Source: Alcanivorax sp. DP30 (GTDB lineage: Bacteria; Pseudomonadota; Gammaproteobacteria; Pseudomonadales; Alcanivoracaceae). Taken from it: a stretch of DNA of 64,000 nucleotides. The notes beneath the pieces were generated by a model that saw nothing but the letters and a program-made list of their open reading frames with translations, was not told where the DNA came from and did no database searches. Below, one piece after another: positions 8,948 to 17,235 of this stretch; positions within the stretch are counted from its first letter, which is position 1; each line of letters begins with the position of its first letter. The translations under genes and the position numbers were made by a program. The DNA lies in contig NZ_WTUY01000004.1 of NCBI RefSeq assembly GCF_009882945.1, positions 272,858-336,857 of the forward strand. The letters run 5' to 3'.

Positions 8948-9454
8948 TTACCGGTCTTTGAAATTGATGGTGTTACCCGAATCAAACAGGCTGATTTCGA
9001 CCAGGCGCGGTCCCTGTTCCTTGCTGAAGGTGTGGGTGGCGGCCTCCTGGAAATCCTGGCCTGATACAGTCACTTCAAGCTTGTGCTGCCCTTCCCGCAC
9101 ATTGCCGGTATAGATGCGCTGCACCCCCCCGGACTTGAGAGCCTCCAGCTCCTTGTGGGTATAGACGTGGTGCATGACATCTTCGCCATCCACACGGATA
9201 TCCACGGAATCCACCCGTGCATCCGGATCTGCCGCCATGGAGACGAATACGGAAACCTGGGTATTGGAGGGGTAGATCAGCTTCTCTTCCAACTGCAACA
9301 GCTCGGCAGAAATGGCAAGCACATCCTGCTTGATATCCTGAACCTGCTCGTCCAGACCTTTGATCTTGTCACGAGACACGTCATCCGCCGCACTGGCGAG
9401 CTGCGCCAAGACCAACATCATGGCCAGCGTCAGGCCCTTCATCACTTCCAACAT
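8948..9454 (-). CDS. secreted hypothetical protein, first gene of the TolQR/TPR operon
   Basis: 168 aa with a signal peptide (MKGLTLAMMLVLAQLASA). A short heptad-like helix follows (IKGLDEQVQDIKQDVLAISA), then a beta-rich part (QVSVFVSMAADPDARVDSVD, EGQHKLEVTVSGQDF). ATG at 9454 or, in frame, at 9442 (GGAAG upstream) can start it. It is the first recognisable gene of the minus-strand operon reaching to the window edge; no gene lies upstream on that strand for over 300 bases. No family recognised. The layout suggests a secreted partner with an Ig-like or carbohydrate-module-like fold, which I cannot confirm. Confidence 0.7.
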   Translation of the reverse strand: MLEVMKGLTLAMMLVLAQLASAADDVSRDKIKGLDEQVQDIKQDVLAISAELLQLEEKLIYPSNTQVSVFVSMAADPDARVDSVDIRVDGEDVMHHVYTHKELEALKSGGVQRIYTGNVREGQHKLEVTVSGQDFQEAATHTFSKEQGPRLVEISLFDSGNTINFKDR

Positions 9455-9548
9455 ATCGACCCCGGGGCGAGCCCCTCCAGAATTCTTTTAGGCCATATGA
9501 TCACGAAGCAGATAATCAAATCATCCGACTGGTACTCATTTTTATAAG

Positions 9549-9576
9549 TTGAAAGCATTACTTTTTTATATATAAC
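9549..9576 (+). promoter_or_regulatory. candidate sigma70 promoter in the gap before the YihY gene
   Basis: TTGAAA (9549-9554), 16-base spacer, TATAAC (9571-9576) on the plus strand, within a short A+T-rich patch unlike the surrounding G+C-rich DNA. The gap 9455-9772 separates two divergently transcribed genes and holds nothing else I can name; the operon on the other strand must also start here, but I could not pick out its promoter. Confidence 0.4.
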
Positions 9577-9772
9577 AAGTACCTAGCCTGCACCGTTAAA
9601 GGGTGATATCCGAACCCCGCATTGAATAAATGCCAGATGGCAAAGCCCTCCACCCCATCAGCGCTACCGCTCATACCCCGCAATCACCCGATTTATGAAC
9701 CGCATCACACCCCCCTTTCTCCATCACGGCAAGTACGGCACACTCTCTGCACAGGCAAACTATCGAGGCGTA

Positions 9773-10672
9773 ATGACCACATTCCTCACTCATGGACTGA
9801 ACATCCTAAAGCGGGCAGCGCGATTGTGGCTGGACAGTAATGCGGGCAGCTATGCCGGATCACTGGCCTTTTTCACTCTGTTTTCTCTGGCGCCAGTAAT
9901 CATTCTGGCGGTAAAGGTCACCTCCCTGGTGATGACCAGCGATGTGGCCATGTCGGAAATTCTTGCCCAGCTGGAGAGCACCGTCGGACCTGCGGCTACG
10001 GACGAGATCCGCAACCTGATCGCCAAGACCCAGACGCCTAGCCAGGGATTGCTGGCGGGCGCGCTCAGCCTGCTGGTCATGGTCATCGGCGCCACCACTG
10101 TGTTTGGCCAAATGCAGCACTCCATGAACACCATCTGGGACGTTGCTCCCCGGCCCTCTCGCAACACTATCGTGGCATTGATAAAAAGCCGCCTGCTGTC
10201 ACTGACCGTGGTAATTTCGCTTGGCTTTGTCCTGCTCGTCTCGCTATTACTGAACGTCTTTGTCCAATCGCTCATGGCGTATGCCAGCGACTGGATTCCG
10301 TTTCACGGCAGCCTGGCCGTGGCCATGGAAATGCTGGTCTCGTTATTGGTCATCACCCTCCTTTTTGCCACCATGTTTCGTGTGCTGCCGGACGTGGTAC
10401 TGCAAATGAAGGATGTATTTCTGGCTGCCCTCATTACCGCCCTGCTGTTCTCCATCGGCCGCGCCCTTATCGCCCTATATCTGACGTATACCGCAACCGC
10501 CTCCAGCTACGGCGCCGCCGGTTCACTGGTGGTATTACTGATGTGGGTCTACTACTCCTCCATGATCCTGCTGTTTGGCGCGGCCTTGGCACGCGCCATC
10601 TGTGAACATCGAAATATCGACGTTCGCCCACGCAGCACCGCCATTCGCGTGCGCCGAGAACTGGTTCACTGA
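9773..10672 (+). CDS. YihY/BrkB family inner membrane protein
   Basis: 299 aa polytopic membrane protein of the YihY/virulence factor BrkB family, about six membrane segments. Family marks: an N-terminal amphipathic part followed by SYAGSLAFFTLFSLAPVII, and the late segment ASSYGAAGSLVVLLMWVYYS typical of YihY proteins. The start at 9773 is preferred over an upstream in-frame ATG at 9695 because GAGG lies just before it and the extra 26 residues look non-coding. The family's molecular role is not settled; older names link it to tRNA processing (RNase BN) by error. Confidence 0.88.
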   Translation: MTTFLTHGLNILKRAARLWLDSNAGSYAGSLAFFTLFSLAPVIILAVKVTSLVMTSDVAMSEILAQLESTVGPAATDEIRNLIAKTQTPSQGLLAGALSLLVMVIGATTVFGQMQHSMNTIWDVAPRPSRNTIVALIKSRLLSLTVVISLGFVLLVSLLLNVFVQSLMAYASDWIPFHGSLAVAMEMLVSLLVITLLFATMFRVLPDVVLQMKDVFLAALITALLFSIGRALIALYLTYTATASSYGAAGSLVVLLMWVYYSSMILLFGAALARAICEHRNIDVRPRSTAIRVRRELVH

Positions 10673-10749
10673 GTTTTTTACAGCCCCGCCCGATGCGGAC
10701 AGGTATCCTTGGCATTTACCACCCCCTATCGAAATTGCCTGGAGAGTGC

Positions 10750-11979
10750 ATGTCCGCTGTACGCCTGCTGCCCCTCATTGTTCCTGCCCTGTTCATTTCC
10801 CAGCCAGCCCTGGCAGTGAATACCGGGAAAACACTCACGGAAGAGGCTTTTCGCCAGTGCGTCACCACCCTGGAAGCCGATGCCATTGCGGCAGGCCTGC
10901 CGGAAAAGACGGTCAGGGATAACCTGGCCGGCGTCAGCCTCAATGAAAAAGTCATCGAACTGGATCGCAGCCAACCGGAATTCACCAGCAGCTTTGCCGA
11001 CTATTACACTCGCCGGGTCAGTGACACCCGGGTGGCCAGCGGCCGCCAGCGCTATCAGGATCTGCAACCCCTGCTACACCAGCTGACACAGGAATATGGC
11101 ATTCCCGGCCACTACCTGGTGGCCTTCTGGGGGCTGGAAACCAATTACGGCGGCTATCTGGGCTATATTCCCACTCTGGATGCTCTCAGCACGCTCTCCT
11201 GCGAAGGGCGGCGCGGGGAGTACTTCAAGGGCGAGCTATTCAATGCCCTGCGCATTCTCGACCGCGGCGATGTGGCGCTGAAGAACATGCAAGGTTCCTG
11301 GGCCGGCGCCATGGGGCAGACCCAGTTCATGCCTGCCATTTTTCTACGCTATGCCATCGACCACGATGGCGACGGCAAACGAAACCTGTGGGGCAGCGAG
11401 CGGGACGCACTGGCCTCTGCGGCCAATTTTCTTCGCGATCTGGGCTGGGAAAAGGAGCAACGCTGGGGCAGGGAGATCTCCCTGCCGGACAATTTCGACT
11501 ATTCCCTCAGTGGCCTGGGTAGCAAGCGAAGTCTCACTGAATGGGCAACCATGGGCGTGCGCATGCCCGATGGCAGCCCGCTGCCTGCCGCGGACATGCA
11601 GGCATCCGTGATCGTGCCGTCCGGTCATAACGGCCCGGCGTTTCTCGCCTACCAGAACTTCCGCGTCATCATGGGCTGGAACCGCTCCGAGTCCTACGCC
11701 ATCGCGGTGGGCCGCCTGGCGGACCGCATCGCCGGCGCCGGCGCCCTATCACAGCCCCCCCCGCAGGCACCCCGGCTCGACCGGGAGCAGGTCACCCGCC
11801 TGCAGCGCATCCTCAATGAGCAGGGCTTTGACGCCGGCGAAGAAGATGGGCTGATGGGGCCCGGCACCCGCAAGGCCATCGCCCGCTACCAACAGGCCAA
11901 CGATCTGGTCGCCGATGGTTTCCCGGGTGAAGACGTGCTGACTCGCATCGGCGCCTACCCTGGCCCCCCAGGAGAATAA
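10750..11979 (+). CDS. lytic murein transglycosylase, MltB/SLT_2 family with peptidoglycan-binding domain
   Basis: 409 aa. Start at 10750 has GGAG at good spacing and opens a signal peptide (MSAVRLLPLIVPALFISQPALA). Residues about 30-320 form the SLT_2 domain: FWGLETNYGGYLGYIPTLDA contains the catalytic Glu, followed by GSWAGAMGQTQFMP and DHDGDGKRNLW, all hallmarks of MltB-type enzymes. A PG_binding_1 domain closes the protein (LQRILNEQGFDAGEEDGLMG). It cleaves the MurNAc-GlcNAc bond of peptidoglycan with 1,6-anhydro product in the periplasm. No lipobox, so a soluble form. Confidence 0.93.
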   Translation: MSAVRLLPLIVPALFISQPALAVNTGKTLTEEAFRQCVTTLEADAIAAGLPEKTVRDNLAGVSLNEKVIELDRSQPEFTSSFADYYTRRVSDTRVASGRQRYQDLQPLLHQLTQEYGIPGHYLVAFWGLETNYGGYLGYIPTLDALSTLSCEGRRGEYFKGELFNALRILDRGDVALKNMQGSWAGAMGQTQFMPAIFLRYAIDHDGDGKRNLWGSERDALASAANFLRDLGWEKEQRWGREISLPDNFDYSLSGLGSKRSLTEWATMGVRMPDGSPLPAADMQASVIVPSGHNGPAFLAYQNFRVIMGWNRSESYAIAVGRLADRIAGAGALSQPPPQAPRLDREQVTRLQRILNEQGFDAGEEDGLMGPGTRKAIARYQQANDLVADGFPGEDVLTRIGAYPGPPGE

Positions 11980-12010
11980 GCCGGGGGATGCCGGAGTTCG
12001 CCAAGCCTGA

Positions 12011-12919
12011 CTACGCCATCCCCAGCACCTTGTCTTTGAGCACCGGCACGACCCAGTCAATAAAGGCTTCAAGGCGTCGGGTCATATGTTCCCGGTGCGG
12101 ATACAACAGGGTGATGGGCATGGGGGGCGGCACGGCGTCCGGCAGCACGCTGACCAGGCGGCCAGAGTCCAGATGATGGCGCACATCATAGTGCGGCACC
12201 TGTATCATCCCCAGCCCTGCCAGGGCACAGGCGATCAGCGCTTCTGCGGTATTCACCGTGACACGGGACGGCAGCGGCACACTCTCCAGCCGGTCGCCCT
12301 GACGGTATTCCCAGCTTTCCACCCTGCCGGTCATCGACGACACAAACGCCACAATGGGATGGGATGACAGATCCTTCGGGGTGGCCGGTCGGCCATACCG
12401 GGCCAGATAGGCCGGGCTGGCGCAATTGCACAGCGGCAAGCTTCCCAGCGGCCGGGCAATCAGGTTGCTGTCGGTCAGCTCCCCCACCCGAATCACGCAA
12501 TCCACGCCTTCACTCACCAGATCCACAGCCCGGTCGGTGACCCCCATCTGGATATCAATATCCGGGTAACGATTCAGGAAATCCGGCAACGCCGGCGCCA
12601 GAATTCGTCGTCCCAGACGCCCGGGCACATTGATGCGCAGCTTGCCTTGGGGGCGGCGATCATTGGCCACAAATGCCCCCTGCAACTGTTCATAATCCTG
12701 CAACAGTGTCACGCACTTCTGATAGAGAAAATGGCCCTCCTCGGTAACCTTGATGGCCCGGGTGGTGCGGTTCAGCAGACGCGCGCCCATCTCGGCCTCC
12801 AGTTCCTTGATGGCCGTGGACACGGTGGAACGGGGAATTTCCAGGCTCTCTGCGGCCCGGGTAAAGCTCAGGCAATCCACCACCCGGACAAAGATATGCA
12901 TTCTTTCGAGACGGTCCAT
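12011..12919 (-). CDS. LysR family transcriptional regulator
   Basis: 302 aa, N-terminal winged helix (MDRLERMHIFVRVVDCLSFT, then RAAESLEIPRSTVSTAIKEL) and a LysR substrate-binding domain. The start at 12919 is chosen because the family begins this way; a longer frame to 12979 adds an implausible leader. It is divergent from the SDR gene at 13029 with a 109-base gap, the classic arrangement in which the regulator controls its neighbour and itself. Ligand unknown. Confidence 0.9.
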   Translation of the reverse strand: MDRLERMHIFVRVVDCLSFTRAAESLEIPRSTVSTAIKELEAEMGARLLNRTTRAIKVTEEGHFLYQKCVTLLQDYEQLQGAFVANDRRPQGKLRINVPGRLGRRILAPALPDFLNRYPDIDIQMGVTDRAVDLVSEGVDCVIRVGELTDSNLIARPLGSLPLCNCASPAYLARYGRPATPKDLSSHPIVAFVSSMTGRVESWEYRQGDRLESVPLPSRVTVNTAEALIACALAGLGMIQVPHYDVRHHLDSGRLVSVLPDAVPPPMPITLLYPHREHMTRRLEAFIDWVVPVLKDKVLGMA

Positions 12920-13028
12920 GCTTTTCCATTGTTCGTTATTTTCGACATATGCTGTCAGCTTACACCGGTTTATGCCCACGCCAAGCCTGCAGACAATGTC
13001 GACACCTTAACGAGCAGGAGCAAGACTG

Positions 13029-13784
13029 ATGACGGATTACGGATTCAAGGACAAGGTAGTGTTGATTGCTGGCGGCGCCAAGAACCTGGGCGGCCTGTTG
13101 AGCCGGCAAATCGGTCGCGAAGGCGCCAAGGTCGTGGTGCATTACAACAGCGATGCCAGCCGCGCCGATGCAGAAGACACGGTCAAGGCGGTGAAAGACC
13201 TGGGTGGCGAGGCCTACATGACCCAGGGCGATCTGACCCGGCCGGCCAACGTGGAAGCACTGTTTCTGGAAGCCAAGGACAAGTTCGGCGGCATCGATGT
13301 GGCCATCAATACCGTGGGCAAGGTGTTGCGCAAACCGATCGTGGAAACCAGTGAAGAAGAATACGACTCCATGTTCGACATCAATGCCAAGTCCGCCTAT
13401 TTCTTCATCAAGGAAGCGGGCAAACACCTGAACGATAATGGCAAGATCGTCACTGTACTCACCTCTCTGCTGGCCGCCTTTACCGATGGCTACTCCACCT
13501 ATGCCGGCGGCAAGTCACCGGTAGAGCACTTCACCCGTGCCGCCGCCAAGGAATTCGGGGGGCGTGGTATCTCGGTCTCCGCGGTGGCCCCCGGCCCCAT
13601 GGACACCCCCTTCTTTTACGGCCAGGAAACCCCGGAACGGGTGGCCTACCACAAGTCACAGGCCATGAACGGGGACCTGACCAAAATCGAGGACATCGCC
13701 CCCATCATCAAATTCCTGGCCACGGAAGGTTGGTGGATCACCGGCCAGACGATTTTCCCCAATGGCGGCTACACTACCCGGTAA
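13029..13784 (+). CDS. SDR family oxidoreductase
   Basis: 251 aa short-chain dehydrogenase/reductase with a Rossmann fold. Cofactor loop near residues 14-22 is AGGAKNLGG, a variant of TGxxxGxG; the catalytic Tyr and Lys are in YSTYAGGK, with a Ser at TSLLAAF. The PG motif (AVAPGPMDTPFF) and C-terminal FPNGGYTTR are typical. AGGAG stands eight bases before the ATG. It is divergent from a LysR gene that probably regulates it. Substrate unknown. Confidence 0.9.
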   Translation: MTDYGFKDKVVLIAGGAKNLGGLLSRQIGREGAKVVVHYNSDASRADAEDTVKAVKDLGGEAYMTQGDLTRPANVEALFLEAKDKFGGIDVAINTVGKVLRKPIVETSEEEYDSMFDINAKSAYFFIKEAGKHLNDNGKIVTVLTSLLAAFTDGYSTYAGGKSPVEHFTRAAAKEFGGRGISVSAVAPGPMDTPFFYGQETPERVAYHKSQAMNGDLTKIEDIAPIIKFLATEGWWITGQTIFPNGGYTTR

Positions 13785-13802
13785 TGCCAGCCACTTACTC
13801 CA

Positions 13803-13833
13803 GGCGGGCACATAACGTGCCTGCCGCTCTTTT
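13803..13833 (+). terminator. candidate intrinsic terminator after the SDR gene
   Basis: Stem GGCGGGCAC / GTGCCTGCC (one G-T pair) with loop ATAAC, followed by GCTCTTTT. It lies between the SDR stop and the small membrane protein gene. Confidence 0.55.
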
Positions 13834-13848
13834 GACTGGGAGCCGCCC

Positions 13849-14103
13849 ATGCATACGCTGACTGTCATTCTCGGAGGGCTGTTGTTGTTCGCCGTACTGG
13901 CGCTGACCGCCCGCCTGATCCCCTGGTTGCAACACCACCTGCTCGCCGTCTTCGCCCTGCTCTGGTTTATCGCTTCGGCCATCAATATGACCGTCGGCAT
14001 TGTCCACGCCGGGTATTCTTTTATGGCGGAGTTACCGATCTTCTTTGTCGTGTTTCTGGTACCGGTGGCCCTCGCCAGTTTGATAAACCGAAAGCTCCTC
14101 TGA
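13849..14103 (+). CDS. small membrane protein
   Basis: 84 aa, almost wholly hydrophobic, with two or three membrane segments (LTVILGGLLLFAVLALTARL, HHLLAVFALLWFIASAINMT, LPIFFVVFLVPVALASLI). GGGAG precedes the ATG. I recognise no named family. It is followed within 16 bases by a TMEM175-like channel gene and then by ltrA-like, so the three are probably co-transcribed. Confidence 0.7.
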   Translation: MHTLTVILGGLLLFAVLALTARLIPWLQHHLLAVFALLWFIASAINMTVGIVHAGYSFMAELPIFFVVFLVPVALASLINRKLL

Positions 14104-14119
14104 GGAGCGCACACAAACC

Positions 14120-14701
14120 ATGGATACACACCGCTTGGAAGCCCTCAGCGATGGCGTTCTTGCCATTGCGATTACCATCATGGTGCTGGAGTTGAAAGCC
14201 CCGGACCAGGCCGGAACGGCGGGATTGCTATCCGTTGCCCCAACCTTTTTGTCCTATATCCTCAGCTTCGTTTACCTAGGCATTCACTGGAATAATCACC
14301 ACCACCTTTTCATGGCCTGCCGTACTGTCACTGCGCCGGTGATGTGGGCCAACATGCACCTGCTGTTCTGGCTGTCGCTGATTCCTCTGACAACCGACTG
14401 GCTGGGAAAGAGCTCCTTTGCCGGTCTTCCCTCTGCAGTTTACGGTTTTGTGTTATTCATGGCTGCCATCGCCTACATTATCTTGCAACGTTGTGTGCTA
14501 GCCACCTACCCGGAATCGGCCCCACTCCGAAAGCGTTTCCATGCTGATACCAAGGGACGAATTTCCCTGCTCTTGTATCTGGCCGGCATCGCCATTTCCG
14601 GGGTGTCACCCTTTCTGGCAACCACCCTTTATGTCTTCGTCGCCATTTTATGGGTCATCCCCGACAAGCGCCTTGCGACCCACCTGAACGTGAAACCCTG
14701 A
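14120..14701 (+). CDS. TMEM175 family (DUF1211) potassium channel-like protein
   Basis: 193 aa integral membrane protein. The N-terminus HRLEALSDGVLAIAITIMVL is the DUF1211/TMEM175 signature (R...FSDGV.AI..T..VL) that forms the ion filter in the first helix. About six membrane segments, the expected length for the bacterial single-repeat form. Bacterial members conduct K+ in structural studies of the family. Closely spaced with the small membrane gene before and ltrA-like gene after. Confidence 0.88.
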   Translation: MDTHRLEALSDGVLAIAITIMVLELKAPDQAGTAGLLSVAPTFLSYILSFVYLGIHWNNHHHLFMACRTVTAPVMWANMHLLFWLSLIPLTTDWLGKSSFAGLPSAVYGFVLFMAAIAYIILQRCVLATYPESAPLRKRFHADTKGRISLLLYLAGIAISGVSPFLATTLYVFVAILWVIPDKRLATHLNVKP

Positions 14702-14705
14702 CACC

Positions 14706-15869
14706 ATGAAGAAACCATCCCTGCTGCGCATACCCGGCCACAACGATCACAAGGCCTCCTTTGTTGAGCTGTTTTTTGATCTGGTGTTCGTCTTTACCAT
14801 CATCCAGTTATCTCACACGCTGTCGCATCATTTCAGCTTGAGCGGCTTTCTTGAAACCCTGCTTCTCGGCATTGCGATCTGGTGGATATGGATCTACACC
14901 ACCTGGGTCACTAACTGGCTCGACCCGGACAAGAGCTCCGTACGAGGCATGTTGTTCTTCCTGATGTTTCTCGGGTTACTGATGTCCACGTCAATCCCCG
15001 ATGCGTTTGGCGAGCGGGGCTGGCTATTTGCGGGAGCCTATGTCGCCATTCAGATTTTACGGTCTGCCTATATGCTGTACGCATTGAAGGGAACAGATAA
15101 GCAGAATTTTCGAAATTTTCAACGAATCACAATCTGGCTGACGGTCTCTTCCTTGTTCTGGGTAACCGGCACGTTTTTCCACCATGAGCAACGTCTGCTG
15201 ATCTGGACAATTGCACTGACCCTGGAGTTTATTTCTCCGGCACTGGGCTTCCGGGTGCCCGGCCTGGGACATTCCTCGGAGAAGGACTGGAAAGTCTCTG
15301 GCGAACACATGGCTGAACGTTGTGCACTTTTTATTATTATTTGCCTTGGCGAAACCATTCTCGTCATGGGTAGCAATTTCACCGACATCGCTCCCAGTGC
15401 CATCAATCTGTTGGCCTTTGCCATCACCTTTATCACCACCATCAGTTTCTGGTGGCTGTACTTTCGTTTTGGCCACGAACGGGCCGCCCCTCTGATCGCC
15501 AATTCCAGCAACCCGGGCGGGCTGGCACGCTGGGCCTACACCTATGCCCATACACCCATTGTTATCGGGATCCTGATTACTGCAGTGGCCGCCGATTTCA
15601 CATTGAGCCACTCACAACAAATCGCCACGATGGAAACTGCAGCGGCCATCATCGGCGGGCCGATGATCTTTCTTGCCGGAAACATGCTGTTCAAGACCAT
15701 CACCAACGGGCGACCGCCCTTGTCTCACCTGTTCGGTCTGGTCACCTTGGGCATGCTTGCCTTCCCCCTGACAATCAGCAACCTGACACTGGCCACTCTG
15801 TGCACCATGGTATTGCTGATAACCGCGGCGTGGGAATGGCACTCCCTGGGCGGCACGGTTCAAACCTGA
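14706..15869 (+). CDS. low temperature requirement A (LtrA) family membrane protein
   Basis: 387 aa with about ten membrane segments. The N-terminal motif HKASFVELFFDLVFVFTIIQ and the later CLGETILVMG are the LtrA family marks. The family is named from Listeria, where mutants grow poorly in the cold; the biochemical function is unknown. It is the third gene of a run of membrane proteins, starting 4 bases after the TMEM175-like stop. Confidence 0.9.
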   Translation: MKKPSLLRIPGHNDHKASFVELFFDLVFVFTIIQLSHTLSHHFSLSGFLETLLLGIAIWWIWIYTTWVTNWLDPDKSSVRGMLFFLMFLGLLMSTSIPDAFGERGWLFAGAYVAIQILRSAYMLYALKGTDKQNFRNFQRITIWLTVSSLFWVTGTFFHHEQRLLIWTIALTLEFISPALGFRVPGLGHSSEKDWKVSGEHMAERCALFIIICLGETILVMGSNFTDIAPSAINLLAFAITFITTISFWWLYFRFGHERAAPLIANSSNPGGLARWAYTYAHTPIVIGILITAVAADFTLSHSQQIATMETAAAIIGGPMIFLAGNMLFKTITNGRPPLSHLFGLVTLGMLAFPLTISNLTLATLCTMVLLITAAWEWHSLGGTVQT

Positions 15870-15915
15870 CGACCAACATGTCATTCTCAAGCTCTGTTCT
15901 CATACGGAGTTCACC

Positions 15916-17037
15916 ATGCACTCGTATCTTTTCCTGCTACTCGCCAGCCTGACTGTCACCGCCTGTGCGGATCACAACCCCACCCTGCAACCACGGAGCG
16001 ACGCCAACGCAACCACCACGGTAATCACCGATGGCCTGCATCACCCCTGGTCACTGGCATTTGTTTCCGACAGCGAATGGCTAATTACCGAACGCCGCGG
16101 CACTCTGCGCCGGATCATGAACGGCGAGCTGCAGGCCAATCCGGTCAAGGGTGTCCCTGAGGTGATCGCAAAAGGACAGGGCGGGCTGCTGGATATGGCA
16201 CGCCATCCAGACTTTGCCAGTAACCAGCGGCTGTACCTGAGCTACGCCAAACCCTGTCACGAAGGCGGCGGCACGACCGCCGTGGGCTACGGCACCTACC
16301 AGAGCGGCATCCTTGCCGACTTCCGCGATATCTATGTGGCTGAAAAATCCTGCACCAATACCGCCAAACATTTCGGCGGCAGAATCCTGTTCGATAATGA
16401 CGGCTACCTGTTCCTGACCATCGGCGATCGTGGCCAACGGGACCGAGCCCAGGACACCGCCGACCCCGCGGGCAGCGTGCTCCGCCTGCATGATGACGGG
16501 CGCATTCCTGAAGACAATCCGCTGACCGGGCAGGCAGGTAAAGCCACCGAAATCTGGAGCTGGGGTCATCGCAATCCACAGGGGCTGGCTCTTCACCCGG
16601 AAACCGGCAACCCCTGGCTGAACGAACACGGTCCCCGTGGCGGTGACGAAATCAACGCCCCCGAACCAGGCACCAACTACGGCTGGCCGGTGATCACCTA
16701 TGGCCGCGAATATTACGGCCCCAGCATTGGCGACACAGAAAAGAAAGGCTATGCCCAGCCGCTGCTGCACTGGACGCCCTCTATCGCGCCCTCCGGCATG
16801 GCCTTCATCACCAGCGACCGCTATCCGGGCTGGCAAGGCGATGTGGTGAATGGCGCACTGAAGCTGACCCACCTGAACAAGGTCAGCTTTGAGGATCAAA
16901 CCCCCACAGATGAAATACGTATGCTGCAGGACCGCAACGAACGCATCCGCGATGTGCGCCAGGGCCCGGATGGTTATCTGTATCTGCTCACCGACAGCAG
17001 CAATGGCAAGCTGTTGCGACTCGAACCGGGGGAATAG
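15916..17037 (+). CDS. PQQ-dependent sugar dehydrogenase-like lipoprotein (YliI/Asd type)
   Basis: 373 aa. Leader MHSYLFLLLASLTVTAC ends in a lipobox (Cys17). The rest is the six-bladed beta-propeller of soluble aldose sugar dehydrogenases: LHHPWSLAFVSD, GQGGLLDMARHPDF, WSWGHRNPQGLALHPETGN, NEHGPRGGDEIN and GTNYGWPVITYG are family motifs. It should oxidise sugars or related alcohols with PQQ, on the periplasmic side of a membrane. GGAG precedes the ATG. The gene ends right before a heptad-repeat element that separates it from a convergent gene. Confidence 0.92.
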   Translation: MHSYLFLLLASLTVTACADHNPTLQPRSDANATTTVITDGLHHPWSLAFVSDSEWLITERRGTLRRIMNGELQANPVKGVPEVIAKGQGGLLDMARHPDFASNQRLYLSYAKPCHEGGGTTAVGYGTYQSGILADFRDIYVAEKSCTNTAKHFGGRILFDNDGYLFLTIGDRGQRDRAQDTADPAGSVLRLHDDGRIPEDNPLTGQAGKATEIWSWGHRNPQGLALHPETGNPWLNEHGPRGGDEINAPEPGTNYGWPVITYGREYYGPSIGDTEKKGYAQPLLHWTPSIAPSGMAFITSDRYPGWQGDVVNGALKLTHLNKVSFEDQTPTDEIRMLQDRNERIRDVRQGPDGYLYLLTDSSNGKLLRLEPGE

Positions 17038-17041
17038 AAGC

Positions 17042-17231
17042 AGTTGAACGTTTAACGTTCAAAGCGCGAAGACAGGTCATGACTGATTGAAGGGCTCGTC
17101 TCCGCGTTGAAAGGGTTGAAGAACATCCTTTACCAAATCGAGGTTCAACTCACTGTCACTGCGGCGCGGAACCAAAGGCATGGGGATGACACCACCCCCT
17201 CCGCGCCTTTCAACTTTAAACTTTCAACTCA
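17042..17231. repeat. heptad-periodic inverted repeat element
   Basis: Left arm near 17042-17073 contains TTGAACG TTTAACG TTCAAAG, right arm near 17200-17231 contains CTTTCAA CTTTAAA CTTTCAA, its inverse; a third patch of like sequence lies at 17105-17125. The element fills the gap between two convergent genes, beginning 5 bases after one stop codon and ending 5 bases before the other. A bidirectional termination or RNA-end role is possible but not shown. Confidence 0.6.
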
Positions 17232-17235
17232 TCCC

